From assembly GCA_046304235.1 (NCBI GenBank), contig JBKCEW010000114.1:1-21604 (forward strand): a DNA stretch of 21,604 nucleotides. Reading direction: 5' to 3'. The stretch is from CANHVK01 sp046304235 (GTDB taxonomy: Bacteria > Bacteroidota > Bacteroidia > Flavobacteriales_D > Crocinitomicaceae). The notes under the pieces are model-generated. The model saw nothing but the letters and a program-made list of their open reading frames with translations, was not told the origin of the DNA and did no database searches. Below, piece after piece: positions 1 to 8,821 of this stretch. The position numbers and the translations under genes are program-made. The stretch's first letter is position 1. Each line of letters opens with the position of its first letter.

Positions 1-1399
1 AATTAGAGCTATACGTAACGACAAATACGTAAATCAAATAAATATTGACTAATGGTAAAATATAGGATAAAAATTGTGGGGTATTAAAGCCTTCAAATAC
101 AATTCTTGTTAAAAGTCCACTTGTTATTGTAAAAAGAACTAGTAAAGTTAAATGTTTAGAAATTACCCTTCGTTTTTCAGAGGTAAACATTAATAGATAA
201 ACCAAATATATCAAGCCTAAAAAAATTAGTGCATATACTAGTTTGAAAGCAACTTTTAAAAATTCTCCTTTTATATTGAGATCGGAAGAAAATGTATTCA
301 TTACAGTTTGATTTTCAATGTCATAACCGCCATTTATTTTGTAAAAAACTATTAAAAATAGGGTTGAAAAAAATGTTGGAAGCGCATTGAATAATGGAGG
401 TAGTAAGTTTTTTGTTTTCCAAATTTGATACATAGTGTAAAATCCTAGACCACCTATTATACTAGGTGCCAATCCAATGTTAATAAGTGGCGCAAATGCG
501 AGTAGGTAAATAGCTTTTTTGTCACTGGATTTCATAAATAAAATTACAATCCAACAAGCTAGAATATAGAATGGAATATGTTTTTGTCCATGATAACTAA
601 ATGCTAGTGTATTAAAGAAAAAACCTGCATTTTCGAAGATTACAGTGTCTGATGAAAGTAAATTTCCAATATCGAATATTTTACGTGTAAAATCGGTGTC
701 AATCGGCCCCAGGAATAATAGGATTAAACTAAAAAATAATGTGGTTAAAGGCTTTGTTTTTAAAGAATTTAAAATGCTAACTATACCACTCAATAACACA
801 GTAAACAAAATTGGGTAAACAACATACATCATAGTGTAACCAATATACGTTTTAGGGAATATTGTATGAAAGAAAGTGGTAAGCCAGTTGTCGCTATAAT
901 GGTAAGGACTCTTTGTTGGGACATTGAAGGCGTTTAAACTATTTAACGCTGCATATTTACTCTCAAATCCTTGTTTGAAGAAATAACTTAATTCAGCATG
1001 GTTGTTTACATCAATAGGTAGTAAGTTCCATTCTCCCCAATTGCTATATAATATCAGTTGGCAAATTATAATTGGTGTTGCGATTAGATTAAGGTAACCA
1101 ATTTGTTTTAGAGTTGTTGGTAACTCCAATGAAGTTTTAATTATATGTCCCCTCATCAAGAAATAGATAGGGAAAATTAAACCTAAAAAAATGGTATTAC
1201 CTTTAGTCCAATAAATAGAAGAAGCGATTAGTATTGCAAGAGATCCAAAAGTTAGCTTAGTGAATATTTCTAAGCTATTAGTTTGTTTGGTTTTGTAAAT
1301 GGCATTAAATATAAAGTGACCTATAAAATATAACAAATTCAGCCCTGCAAAAAAATAAATTAGGTAGGGTAACTGAGGATGATTAAATAATAATTGCAT
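1..1399 (-). CDS. Polytopic membrane protein, GT-C glycosyltransferase-like (partial, 3' end beyond window)
   Basis: The minus strand reads open for 466 codons from an ATG at 1399-1397 to the left edge with no stop, so the C-terminus is missing. An in-frame TAA lies just upstream of this ATG, which makes it the first possible start. The protein is a run of hydrophobic helices with short charged loops. A large polar loop at residues about 118-180 follows the third or fourth helix. It holds Asp130, a His-Ala-Glu at 134-136 and a PYHYSDNW segment at 165-172. An acidic or histidine-rich first large external loop, followed by a tyrosine/histidine-rich motif, recalls lipid-phosphate-sugar-dependent GT-C enzymes, but I cannot place it in a named family. 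It is divergent from the polyprenyl-phosphate glycosyltransferase at 1476, 76 bases away, which fits a role in the same glycan pathway. An O-antigen polymerase-like protein is an alternative. The coding call is firm; the function is tentative. Confidence 0.75.
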   Translation of the reverse strand, partial: MQLLFNHPQLPYLIYFFAGLNLLYFIGHFIFNAIYKTKQTNSLEIFTKLTFGSLAILIASSIYWTKGNTIFLGLIFPIYFLMRGHIIKTSLELPTTLKQIGYLNLIATPIIICQLILYSNWGEWNLLPIDVNNHAELSYFFKQGFESKYAALNSLNAFNVPTKSPYHYSDNWLTTFFHTIFPKTYIGYTMMYVVYPILFTVLLSGIVSILNSLKTKPLTTLFFSLILLFLGPIDTDFTRKIFDIGNLLSSDTVIFENAGFFFNTLAFSYHGQKHIPFYILACWIVILFMKSSDKKAIYLLAFAPLINIGLAPSIIGGLGFYTMYQIWKTKNLLPPLFNALPTFFSTLFLIVFYKINGGYDIENQTVMNTFSSDLNIKGEFLKVAFKLVYALIFLGLIYLVYLLMFTSEKRRVISKHLTLLVLFTITSGLLTRIVFEGFNTPQFLSYILPLVNIYLIYVFVVTYSSN

Positions 1400-1438
1400 G
1401 AAATGAAATTTGTCACGAATTTACAAAAAGAAATATAC

Positions 1439-1446
1439 TATTTTTG
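1439..1446 (+). promoter_or_regulatory. Bacteroidota-type -7 promoter box for the 1476 operon
   Basis: TATTTTTG matches the Bacteroidota -7 consensus TAnnTTTG exactly and ends 29 bases before the ATG at 1476. A TTG that could serve as -33 element sits at 1410-1412, but its 26-base spacing is longer than the usual 17-23, so the -33 half is weak. No Shine-Dalgarno sequence is visible before the ATG. On the opposite strand a one-mismatch box, TATATTTC at 1437-1430, lies back to back with it and could serve the minus-strand gene starting at 1399. Confidence 0.45.
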
Positions 1447-1475
1447 TTACAATATCTAGATAATCAAAATCTCCA

Positions 1476-2429
1476 ATGAGTAAATCGGTTTTACCAATTA
1501 AATTAGGTGTTGTATTACCTTGTTACAACGAAGAAGAAGTGTTGCATTTAAGTGCTGAGCAACTTCGTAAGAAATTTAATAATTTAAGATCAGCGAATTT
1601 AATATCTGAAGATAGTTTTGTATGTTTTGTAGATGATGGTAGTAGGGATGCAACATGGGAGATTATCGAAAGTTTAACGAAAGATCCAATGTTTAAAGGG
1701 ATTAAATTAGCGACTAATTTTGGTCATCAAAATGCAATCTTAGCAGGAATGTTTACCTGTAAATCTATGGCAGATTGTATTATCACAATTGACGCTGATT
1801 TACAAGATGATATCGATGTTTTTGATAAGATGATTCACGCATATCATGAGGGGGATTTAATTGTTTATGGAGTTAGGGATAATCGGGATAGTGACACATT
1901 TTTCAAGAAATTTACAGCTCAATCTTTTTATAAATTAATGCAATGGATGAAAGTTAAGTCCGTATATAATCATGCAGATTTTCGTTTCATTGATTCTCGC
2001 GTAATTACTGAATTAGAAAAGTTTAACGAGGTTTCGTTGTTTTTACGTGGTATTTTTCCGTTGATTGGATTTAAATCATCCAATGTATATTATGCTAGAT
2101 CTCCAAGACTTGCGGGTGAAACAAAATATCCAGTTAGTAAAATGTTGCATTTTGCTTGGAATGGTATAACTTCTTTTTCTACAACTCCTTTACGATTTAT
2201 ATTTTATGTCGGCATAGTCATGTTTTTATTATCCTTATTTTTTGGTGTTTGGGTTACCATATCGGCTTTGAGCGGAAACGCCATTAAAGGTTGGTCCTCT
2301 ACATTACTTGTTAATCTAATTTTTTCTGGAATTAATATGATTTGTTTGGGAATTATTGGAGAATATATAGGTAAAATATATCAAGAAGTTAAAAAAAGGC
2401 CAAGATTTATTATTGATGAAATCATCTAG
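1476..2429 (+). CDS. GT2 polyprenyl-phosphate glycosyltransferase, GtrB/DPM1-like, with two C-terminal membrane helices
   Basis: This 317-residue enzyme probably transfers a sugar from a nucleotide donor to undecaprenyl phosphate at the cytoplasmic face of the inner membrane. The GT-A domain fills about residues 8-235. VVLPCYNEEE (12-21) opens the fold, VDDGSRD (52-58) binds the nucleotide, and DADLQD (106-111) supplies the metal-binding DXD. HADFRF (166-171) and the basic RSPRLAGETKY (208-218) match the lipid-phosphate site of GtrB/ArnC-type enzymes. Two hydrophobic helices at about 241-262 and 278-298 anchor it, followed by a basic tail. Length and order are those of GtrB-type enzymes. The ATG follows an exact TAnnTTTG box. 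The next gene begins 14 bases after its stop and encodes a GT-C-like membrane protein, the partner expected for a GtrB/GtrC-type pair. The sugar cannot be read from sequence. The family call is strong. Confidence 0.92.
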   Translation: MSKSVLPIKLGVVLPCYNEEEVLHLSAEQLRKKFNNLRSANLISEDSFVCFVDDGSRDATWEIIESLTKDPMFKGIKLATNFGHQNAILAGMFTCKSMADCIITIDADLQDDIDVFDKMIHAYHEGDLIVYGVRDNRDSDTFFKKFTAQSFYKLMQWMKVKSVYNHADFRFIDSRVITELEKFNEVSLFLRGIFPLIGFKSSNVYYARSPRLAGETKYPVSKMLHFAWNGITSFSTTPLRFIFYVGIVMFLLSLFFGVWVTISALSGNAIKGWSSTLLVNLIFSGINMICLGIIGEYIGKIYQEVKKRPRFIIDEII

Positions 2430-2443
2430 CTTATACGGACAAT

Positions 2444-4030
2444 ATGATTTATGTATCAAAATCAACAAAAGTATACATCGTATTAATTGCGATTCTCACT
2501 TTTATTATTGTTAAGTCAGCACTTGTTAATCGTTTAGAATTCGACCAAGTGAATGTACCTGTGTATGATGGTGTATTATATGAATTTCAACAGCTTAAAA
2601 GATTTCAAAAATTTGAAGGAGATTTTGGGTTGAAAAATAGAATAAGTCAAACAGTTTATGAGTATCAAGGGAATCCGGTTGGGGGACTTTATACTTCTTT
2701 TTTAACTTTTTTTGCACCCTCTTTTTTACAAAATAATACGGATATATTCCTTCGGTCTTTTGTCGGGTTTTTCTTGTTTGCACTTTCGTTTTTTTTAATT
2801 TTTAGAAAAAAGTATTCTGATTTTTGGGCTTTTTCTTTGTTGTTACTTTTTTCTCAACTACCTATTTTGTATAACTACAGAATAGGATTAGGATCTTATA
2901 CACCAGAATTAATTGGAGCTGTTTATTTATTAGCAGGTTATTTGTTTTTATACCTGTTTGTAAAAGAAAAAAGATTTATTTATTTCTTGATGGGATTTTT
3001 ATGCTTTTTATTTCCTTTAGCCTTTCGATTTAATTTCTTTGCTTATGCGTTTTTACTTTCACTACCAATTGTCATTTTGTTTATAAAAGAATTTAAAAAT
3101 TTCTCTAAAAAACTTCTTTGGAACTTGTTGTTTTTAGGGGTGGCAATACTAAGTGTTTTTTTTATCAATTTTTTTTACCACTTCACAGCTTTTTATAATT
3201 ACTATACAACAGTTTGTTATGCGATTGGTAATTTAGAGTCTTCTTTTATGTTTTTTAAACAAAACTTACAAGAGTTTTATTCTTACAATTATCCTTTTGT
3301 TTTCATCATTGCACTAGTTGGAAATCAATTATTTCGAAACAAAGAAGAGATAAAATGGATTCCTAATTATCTAATTTCATTAGTATTTCTTTATCCATTT
3401 ATTGTGTACAGTATATTTGTTTTGTTTGTAATGAATTCAACAAATACCCCCCACATAATGTCTATCTCTTTGTTTTTCGGCTTCTTATTTATACCAATTT
3501 TTAAATTTCCTTTCAATCATAAGATAAGTAAGTCTTTAAAATTTGTTTTAGGTTTTTTATTGGTTTTTTGTACCCTGACAATGTTCTGTTTTACCCATTA
3601 TATTAAACCTCATATAAAAAAAGATAAATACTATGAGGCCCAACGATTTACTATAAATTACATCAAAAAAAACAAAGTTAAGTCTATGTTTAATTGTTAC
3701 GATGCAATGCTTGATATTCCCATCAATACTGCATTATACAATGATCAAAAAATAATGATTCCTTACACAGGCTCTTTTGTTACGAATGATATTTATTTAC
3801 AATTTAGCTGTAAATCTTATGACGCATGTCTAGCGCAATATGTTTCACAATTAGAACAAGCTGATTTAATAGTTATCAACGCAAAAGAGACCGATCCTTA
3901 TATTCTTCCAATGGCTAAGAAAATTAGGAGTGTATTAAGGGAAAAACTAGCAACTGTTAAAAGTCATAAACTTGTATTGAGAAAGAATTTCAAGTTTTAT
4001 GGGCCTGTTCTCTTTTATCGGATGCGATAA
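2444..4030 (+). CDS. GT-C-like membrane protein, probable polyprenyl-phosphate-sugar-dependent glycosyltransferase
   Basis: This 528-residue polytopic protein has a first helix at about residues 9-27. A loop carrying Asp42 in VYDG follows, with acidic residues near 58-60. Many further Phe/Leu-rich helices run to about residue 386. The remaining 140 residues form a soluble tail. An acidic residue in the first external loop, many helices and a C-terminal periplasmic domain describe the GT-C fold of PMT, ArnT and GtrC-like enzymes, but I see no diagnostic family signature. It lies 14 bases downstream of a GtrB-like enzyme in the same operon, the usual place for the transferase that uses the lipid-linked sugar on the periplasmic side. 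Its TAA ends at 4030, directly against the stop of the convergent gene at 4031. The GT-C role is an inference from topology and context; a membrane protein of another kind is not excluded. Confidence 0.85.
   Translation: MIYVSKSTKVYIVLIAILTFIIVKSALVNRLEFDQVNVPVYDGVLYEFQQLKRFQKFEGDFGLKNRISQTVYEYQGNPVGGLYTSFLTFFAPSFLQNNTDIFLRSFVGFFLFALSFFLIFRKKYSDFWAFSLLLLFSQLPILYNYRIGLGSYTPELIGAVYLLAGYLFLYLFVKEKRFIYFLMGFLCFLFPLAFRFNFFAYAFLLSLPIVILFIKEFKNFSKKLLWNLLFLGVAILSVFFINFFYHFTAFYNYYTTVCYAIGNLESSFMFFKQNLQEFYSYNYPFVFIIALVGNQLFRNKEEIKWIPNYLISLVFLYPFIVYSIFVLFVMNSTNTPHIMSISLFFGFLFIPIFKFPFNHKISKSLKFVLGFLLVFCTLTMFCFTHYIKPHIKKDKYYEAQRFTINYIKKNKVKSMFNCYDAMLDIPINTALYNDQKIMIPYTGSFVTNDIYLQFSCKSYDACLAQYVSQLEQADLIVINAKETDPYILPMAKKIRSVLREKLATVKSHKLVLRKNFKFYGPVLFYRMR
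4015..4030. other. Small perfect hairpin at the zero-gap convergent junction
   Basis: TTATCG and CGATAA form a 6-bp perfect stem around a GATG loop. It ends exactly at the last base of the plus-strand stop codon, and the minus-strand stop begins at the next base. Neither side has a U-tract, so it is not a classic intrinsic terminator. It is recorded because no other sequence separates the two convergent genes. Confidence 0.25.
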
Positions 4031-5152
4031 TCAGGATTTATAGATGTTTAGTAATTTGATTACATAGTTTTTAATGTCAAATTGCTTACTAAATTCAATT
4101 CCATTATTTTGCAATTGTTTATAAAGTTGTTTGTTAGAATAAAGTTCAACAATTTTTTCGGCAAACTCTAGAGGGCTTGGTTTGTCTAAAATAAATCCAT
4201 TTTCATAATTAGTAATCAATTCTTTGTTTCCTTTTCCGTCAATGGATACAATGGGGGTGCCACTCGCCATCGCTTCTAATAATACCAATCCGAAAGGTTC
4301 ATAGGTGGCGGAATGAACGAATACATCTGAATTAGCCAAACAAGCTGAAATATCATTGCGATTTCCTAGAAGATGAATGAAATGTTGAAGGTTTAAATTT
4401 TCAATTTTAAGTGCTAATTCCTTTTTTAATTTACCATCCCCTACAATGGAAAGTTCTACATCCAGCTGCTGCTTTATTAACTCATTAACTACATCAATTA
4501 AGAATGTATGGTTCTTTTTCTTTACCAAGCTACCGATAGCAATTAATTTTAATTTATTTGTTGGTAGTTTATTTGAAGGGCTAAAGTTGGATGTATCAAT
4601 TGAGTTTGGTAAATAGAAAATATTTTCATGCAATTTCTTTGGTAAATATTTTAAACTGTAATTCGTTGTATCTCTTGATATTGAAATAAATTTATTCGTT
4701 GTTTTTTTGTAGCGATTAAAAATCCACCAACGTTCAAAAAGTTCTGTTAGATTTTTCTTTTTAGATAGATTGAATCGTGGTTTGAATTGTCTAATGTTAT
4801 CATGAACGTGAGTGAAATATCGAATGTTTTTATGTAAGGTGTATCTACTAATTATTTCAGATTCAAAAAGATGTGAATGAATTATGTGCGGTTTAAAGTC
4901 TAATAGGATGGATTCAAATTCACTATTTTCAAACGAATTTGGTTTTTTAAGAGATAAAGAACATTTATTTTTTAATATGATTGTATTAAAGTGAGTCGGT
5001 AGATCATATTCAATTTCATTTTCTAATAAAACCAGCGTAACAAGGATATTGGGAGTAAAGGCTAATTGACTACATATATCAATCGTGAGTCGTTCAGCAC
5101 CACCCATCTTTAAATTTGTAATTACATGAAGTATACGTAATTCGGAATTCAT
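4031..5152 (-). CDS. GT4 family glycosyltransferase (GT-B fold)
   Basis: This 373-residue protein is a retaining glycosyltransferase that would add a sugar from a nucleotide donor to a growing lipid-linked chain at the cytoplasmic membrane face. The N-terminal Rossmann half carries GGAER at 17-21. The PHIIHSH segment (about 88-94) and THVHDN (114-119) belong to the acceptor side. The C-terminal half contains NSIDTSNF (183-190), the usual linker preceding the donor domain. The donor-binding E-x7-E motif lies in EPFGLVLLEAMASGTP (285-300), with Glu285 and Glu293. Length is normal for the family. It is the last gene of the minus-strand operon starting at 8792. Its ATG overlaps the stop of the methyltransferase gene by 4 bases (ATGA), which implies translational coupling. 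Donor and linkage cannot be deduced. The family assignment is secure. Confidence 0.93.
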   Translation of the reverse strand: MNSELRILHVITNLKMGGAERLTIDICSQLAFTPNILVTLVLLENEIEYDLPTHFNTIILKNKCSLSLKKPNSFENSEFESILLDFKPHIIHSHLFESEIISRYTLHKNIRYFTHVHDNIRQFKPRFNLSKKKNLTELFERWWIFNRYKKTTNKFISISRDTTNYSLKYLPKKLHENIFYLPNSIDTSNFSPSNKLPTNKLKLIAIGSLVKKKNHTFLIDVVNELIKQQLDVELSIVGDGKLKKELALKIENLNLQHFIHLLGNRNDISACLANSDVFVHSATYEPFGLVLLEAMASGTPIVSIDGKGNKELITNYENGFILDKPSPLEFAEKIVELYSNKQLYKQLQNNGIEFSKQFDIKNYVIKLLNIYKS

Positions 5153-5919
5153 TTTTTCTTACAAATAAAAAACACGGAACTACTGTAGCCTCTTAACTTC
5201 ATTTTAGGAAACCATTGCACATAGTCAGGATAAGGATATAAACATGGTGTTATGGTTTCAATAATTGAAAATTCTGAACCAACGATTTTTTTCCATTTTG
5301 AAATTCGATAATTCCATAAATCGTAGCTAATATATTTGTAGTTAGGCATACTGTGAGAGGCAGGTATAAAAAGATATATTAATCTATTTAACATTTCTTT
5401 TTTACCTATACTTTTTAGAAAAAACAAAAAGTTGACATGTGTAGTTAATAGGTAATGGGATAAAACAGCAATAATCGCCATGGATGCTGTTGGCATACCA
5501 ATAATTACTATTCCGTCTTTTTTAAGAACTCTTTTTATTTCTTTTAGACTTTTTGTTTGATTAGTTACATGTTCTAACACGTGAGAACAAAACACAAGAT
5601 CAAATTCTTCATTTTTAAATGGTAAATCTTCTGCATTTCCTTGAATTATTTGAATTTCATTTGTTTTGTTTTCTGTATATCTACCTACACCATGCTCTCC
5701 AGGAGATGGATCTATACCTGTTACTTTACAATTCAATTCTGTTTGTGCACGGTATAAATTGTCTCCAGCGCCACAGCCAACATCTAGGAAATTTATACCA
5801 ATTGAAATGTGTTTTTTGAACGAATTCCATTCAATATCGCGTATTTCTTTTTGGTATTTTTCAATTTGAATTTTAGAGGAAAACGGAAACCAGAAAGCTT
5901 TTTTTAAGATTTTAATCAT
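5149..5919 (-). CDS. Class I SAM-dependent methyltransferase
   Basis: This 256-residue protein has the class I Rossmann methyltransferase core. Motif I, FLDVGCGAGD, is at 44-53 and binds S-adenosylmethionine. The acidic residue closing strand 2 is in VTGIDPS (66-72). The adenine-contacting NAEDLPF is at 95-101. Motif post-I/II, FDLVFCSHVLEHV, is at 106-118, followed by an LKEIKRVLKKDG helix-turn. The C-terminal 100 residues include a hydrophobic patch near 145-170 and a Tyr/Trp-rich segment that may bind acceptor or membrane. It sits between two glycosyltransferase genes in one operon, 21 bases after the GT2 gene and overlapping the next gene by 4 bases, so a sugar hydroxyl or a terminal residue of the glycan is the likely target. 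Whether it methylates an internal residue or caps chains cannot be told from sequence. Lipid or protein substrates are possible alternatives. Confidence 0.9.
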   Translation of the reverse strand: MIKILKKAFWFPFSSKIQIEKYQKEIRDIEWNSFKKHISIGINFLDVGCGAGDNLYRAQTELNCKVTGIDPSPGEHGVGRYTENKTNEIQIIQGNAEDLPFKNEEFDLVFCSHVLEHVTNQTKSLKEIKRVLKKDGIVIIGMPTASMAIIAVLSHYLLTTHVNFLFFLKSIGKKEMLNRLIYLFIPASHSMPNYKYISYDLWNYRISKWKKIVGSEFSIIETITPCLYPYPDYVQWFPKMKLRGYSSSVFFICKKK

Positions 5920-5940
5920 TAGGTATGAATTATGGATTCT

Positions 5941-6849
5941 TTAAGGTTTACTTCCCGCAAATTTAAGTAAAAAAAGCAAGCTAACAAACTTGTGTTTCAG
6001 GTCTAATTCAGGGAATAGAATGATTGATTTTAAAATCCAGTAGATTGATTTTATTTTTTTTTCTTGAAATGAATAATAATCAGAAATGCCAAAAAAACAT
6101 CTGTTTAAGTGCTTTCGTTTTATAGAATTTGGTATTTTGTTTCCTACATTTTTTTTGTAGAATAAAACTTTGAGTCCATTTAATCGTTGTAAATAGGCAT
6201 TGTGTTTTTCAATATTTACGGAGTTGTTTTCATGAAGGTGATAGATAACACTTGTTAAAGGAATGTATTTTACTCTGTGGGTAGCAAGAATTTCAGTCCA
6301 AAGCACTGTATCTTCTACAATAATTGTTCTTGGGTCAAATGAATAGGTGTTGAATATGGAATGGTGTAAACATACTCTAGCTGGAACAACGGAGTTTGAA
6401 AGAAAAAAATCAATTGGAATTGGAGATGGTATTGTATCTTTAACGATGAGTTCTTGTGAATTATTAGCTCTTAAATACTTGCCATTCGTGAAATACATCT
6501 CATGGATTTGATCTTCTGCTTGTATGGATAGGAATAAATTTTGCAGATGTTCTTTTTCAAAAGAGTCGTCGCTATCAATAAATATAAAATATTCACCTTT
6601 TGCTATTTTTGCTCCATTGTTTCTCGAAATTGCACGTTCTGCATTTGATTGATTGATCAACGAAATTCTTGAATCGTGTTCTATGATCTCTGGCAATTCA
6701 AGCGCTGTATTGTCCGTTGACCCATCGTTTATAATGATACATTCCCAGTCTTTAAATGTTTGATCTTGGATAGATAAAATGCATTTTTTCACCAATTCAC
6801 ATCGGTTGTACGTAGGTATTACGATAGAGAAAAATGGATTGGTTAACAT
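5941..6849 (-). CDS. GT2 family glycosyltransferase, paralogue of the enzyme at 16669-17607
   Basis: This 302-residue soluble GT-A enzyme begins with PFFSIVIPTYNR (5-16). The nucleotide-binding INDGSTDNT is at 40-48, ERAISRNNG at 71-79, the metal-binding DSDD at 92-95, and a catalytic-base-type Glu-Asp at 179-180 follows FDPRTIIV. The enzyme at 16669 shares this architecture closely (PFFSI, LDQEFQD versus QDQTFKD, ERCLTRNKG, DSDD, FDP...ED). Both genes also sit beside a paralogous GT-C gene, so the pair looks duplicated. Its ATG lies inside the end of the upstream GT-C gene, a 7-base overlap reading ATGTTAA in which the start of one and the stop of the other interlock; this supports the chosen start and suggests translational coupling. 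The C-terminal third is basic and carries hydrophobic stretches that may touch the membrane. Sugar and acceptor are unknown. Confidence 0.92.
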   Translation of the reverse strand: MLTNPFFSIVIPTYNRCELVKKCILSIQDQTFKDWECIIINDGSTDNTALELPEIIEHDSRISLINQSNAERAISRNNGAKIAKGEYFIFIDSDDSFEKEHLQNLFLSIQAEDQIHEMYFTNGKYLRANNSQELIVKDTIPSPIPIDFFLSNSVVPARVCLHHSIFNTYSFDPRTIIVEDTVLWTEILATHRVKYIPLTSVIYHLHENNSVNIEKHNAYLQRLNGLKVLFYKKNVGNKIPNSIKRKHLNRCFFGISDYYSFQEKKIKSIYWILKSIILFPELDLKHKFVSLLFLLKFAGSKP

Positions 6850-8792
6850 TTTATTTTATTCGATTGATTTTTTGGTAAATAAAGCCAAATGAATTTATTT
6901 GTTGGAGTACTATTTACATACTCTTTTTTCTTGTAATTAATTGATTTTTCATTTTTTGTATTACTTACAATACACTCGGGTATGATTTTGGAAGGAGCAA
7001 TTGATTTTGTATAGTTTTCAACAAATAAATGAATTGGTTGAATCTCAAACATATTTAATTTTGCATACAACGGATACTCCCAAGAATCATTATGGATAAT
7101 TAATCCGATTTTACGAACCTTCTTTTTTAATAATTGTTCTGTCAAATAGTTGTATTCTGTATATAATTGAGGTTGATTTGTAAAGTATTTTTTATATCGA
7201 TTTTCGGTAATGCCTATTTCAGAGTTTTGTTTGTCGATGTGAATGAATTCACGGGAATAATTCGTTACTATGATATAGAAAGCTTGTATAAATAATAGAA
7301 AAATAATTCCATTGTAGATTTTCGAAACGAATTTAAACTGGAAACCTATCACTATAATAGGAACTAAAGCGTAAAAAAGAGGGATGTGTAAACGTGTATT
7401 CCATGGTTCCCAGGAGAGTAATGCACAAAATAAAATAAATTGTAAAATTGTATGAATTAGAAGTAGTAATACCAATTTATTTGTTTTAGTATTTTCTTTT
7501 TTTATGAACATCCAAATGGAGACACCTATGGAACATGTTATTAATATTAGATGGAGAAAATTCGGCTGTGTGTCTTCGTGGTTTTTCCAGCCTGGATTAC
7601 AGGTAAATTTTGAATCAAAGACATTTGTTCCTTTTTTATTAATATCCATTCCGGTTATTAAATGAAATTTTTCAATCAAAATATTGCCAGTATTACCAAT
7701 AAATAATGGATCTAGGTGTAATCCAATATTTTTGACTGCAATAGAAATCGTATTTGAAAACGTAACTTCTTCGTTTATATAATCTTTACTTTCCTCTTTG
7801 GAGGTTCCTCTTATATCGCCACTAAAATCAAAATTCCGAAAGGAATGCGGGGCGTTAATGATTACTATTACGGAAAGTGTCAGTAGTGCATTGGTGATAT
7901 ATTTATTTTTTTTGGTTTGAACGTATTTGTAAATAATGTAAGATGCAATAAAAGCTCCTGTTATAGGAAAGTAAAGGAAGGCAATTGCTTTCGATAAAAA
8001 TGCAAGACCAACCGATATTCCAAGAAATAGATAATCTTTAGTGTTATTTTCTTTAATTATTTTTACTGTAAAATATATGGTAGATAATAAAAAGAACCCA
8101 TGAAAAATGTCGTTCTGTGTACTTGAAGCTTCTAGTAGACCTTCAGGGAGTAAAAAAGTTAAAATGAAAGCAAAAAACTGTTGTTTTTTTGCAAATCCTA
8201 ATTCTTTACAAATTGCATAAGCAGTAATAGCAGCAAAAAGATGAAAGAATAATTGTGCAGAATTATTAAATACATCGGAACCAGTTAGAATTTGAAGTTG
8301 CATCATTACATACTCTGAAAAACACGGCTGATATAATTGACGGAGAATATGTGTTTGAAAATTATTAAATGATCCATGAGCTATCCATTCTGAAATTCTA
8401 GGCATATGATAAGCCATAGAATCCCAGTTGTTTGGGGGGTAAATTACACCCTGAACTAAAAGCAAAATAAATATAAGGACAGTTAATATTAAAAGGATAG
8501 GAAAGCCTATTTGGAAATTCATCCATTTTTCTTTTACGAGCAATTGTGCATACGAACTGTTTATTTTATTGTTTTTCATGTTAATGAAAACAATAAGAAG
8601 GTTTAATCCAATCCAAAGTATTGAAATAGAATATACTTTTATTGCATTAAAAACACTTAGTAATTCATTAGAAATTAATACGGTAGAAGAGAAATAGAGA
8701 ATGGTAGTAATAAAAGAGTATAAAAAATCTTTTTTTTTGGAGTGTACTGTAATGAATAAAGTAAGAATAAAAAACAACAGTAGTACAGCCAT
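6843..8792 (-). CDS. GT-C-type polytopic membrane glycosyltransferase (PMT/ArnT-like), paralogue of 17584-19344
   Basis: This 649-residue protein has about ten or more hydrophobic helices and a C-terminal soluble region from about residue 520. After the helix at 95-115 comes a large external loop with YPPNNWDSMAYHMPRI (118-133). Its Asp124 is in the position of the acidic residue of GT-C enzymes. RQLYQP...E160 follows, and ASSTQNDI (222-229) forms a second acidic loop motif. The later motifs HSFRN, SGDIRG and WEPWNTRLHIPLF, and a C-terminal NDSWEYPLY, all recur in the protein at 17584-19344, so these two are paralogues. Family knowledge suggests sugar transfer from a polyprenyl-phosphate donor on the periplasmic side. 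It heads the four-gene minus operon, has an exact TAnnTTTG box 21 bases upstream, and overlaps the GT2 gene by 7 bases. It is divergent from a polyprenyl-phosphate glycosyltransferase that could supply its donor. Acceptor unknown. Confidence 0.88.
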   Translation of the reverse strand: MAVLLLFFILTLFITVHSKKKDFLYSFITTILYFSSTVLISNELLSVFNAIKVYSISILWIGLNLLIVFINMKNNKINSSYAQLLVKEKWMNFQIGFPILLILTVLIFILLLVQGVIYPPNNWDSMAYHMPRISEWIAHGSFNNFQTHILRQLYQPCFSEYVMMQLQILTGSDVFNNSAQLFFHLFAAITAYAICKELGFAKKQQFFAFILTFLLPEGLLEASSTQNDIFHGFFLLSTIYFTVKIIKENNTKDYLFLGISVGLAFLSKAIAFLYFPITGAFIASYIIYKYVQTKKNKYITNALLTLSVIVIINAPHSFRNFDFSGDIRGTSKEESKDYINEEVTFSNTISIAVKNIGLHLDPLFIGNTGNILIEKFHLITGMDINKKGTNVFDSKFTCNPGWKNHEDTQPNFLHLILITCSIGVSIWMFIKKENTKTNKLVLLLLIHTILQFILFCALLSWEPWNTRLHIPLFYALVPIIVIGFQFKFVSKIYNGIIFLLFIQAFYIIVTNYSREFIHIDKQNSEIGITENRYKKYFTNQPQLYTEYNYLTEQLLKKKVRKIGLIIHNDSWEYPLYAKLNMFEIQPIHLFVENYTKSIAPSKIIPECIVSNTKNEKSINYKKKEYVNSTPTNKFIWLYLPKNQSNKIKC

Positions 8793-8813
8793 ATTTTTGC
8801 TTGTTTCGATTTA

Positions 8814-8821
8814 CAAAATTA
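8814..8821 (-). promoter_or_regulatory. Bacteroidota-type -7 promoter box for the 8792-4031 operon
   Basis: The minus strand reads TAATTTTG, an exact TAnnTTTG match, 21 bases before the ATG at 8792. A triplet of TTG units lies upstream on the same strand (8840-8832). The farthest one leaves a 16-base gap, just under the usual -33 to -7 spacing. The leader would be only about 15 bases, with no Shine-Dalgarno sequence. For the plus-strand gene at 8920 only a one-mismatch box, TAATTTTA at 8884-8891, is visible. Confidence 0.45.

Noticed and set aside
5619..5869. Two overlapping plus-strand frames antisense to the methyltransferase gene
   Set aside because: Both are antisense to the SAM-binding motif region, and neither product resembles a protein family.
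8435..8440. C6 runs in three GT-C genes (also at 3447-3452 and 19004-19009) as phase-variation tracts
   Set aside because: Six bases is short for a slippage switch, and two of the runs are explained by a conserved Pro-Pro coding segment.
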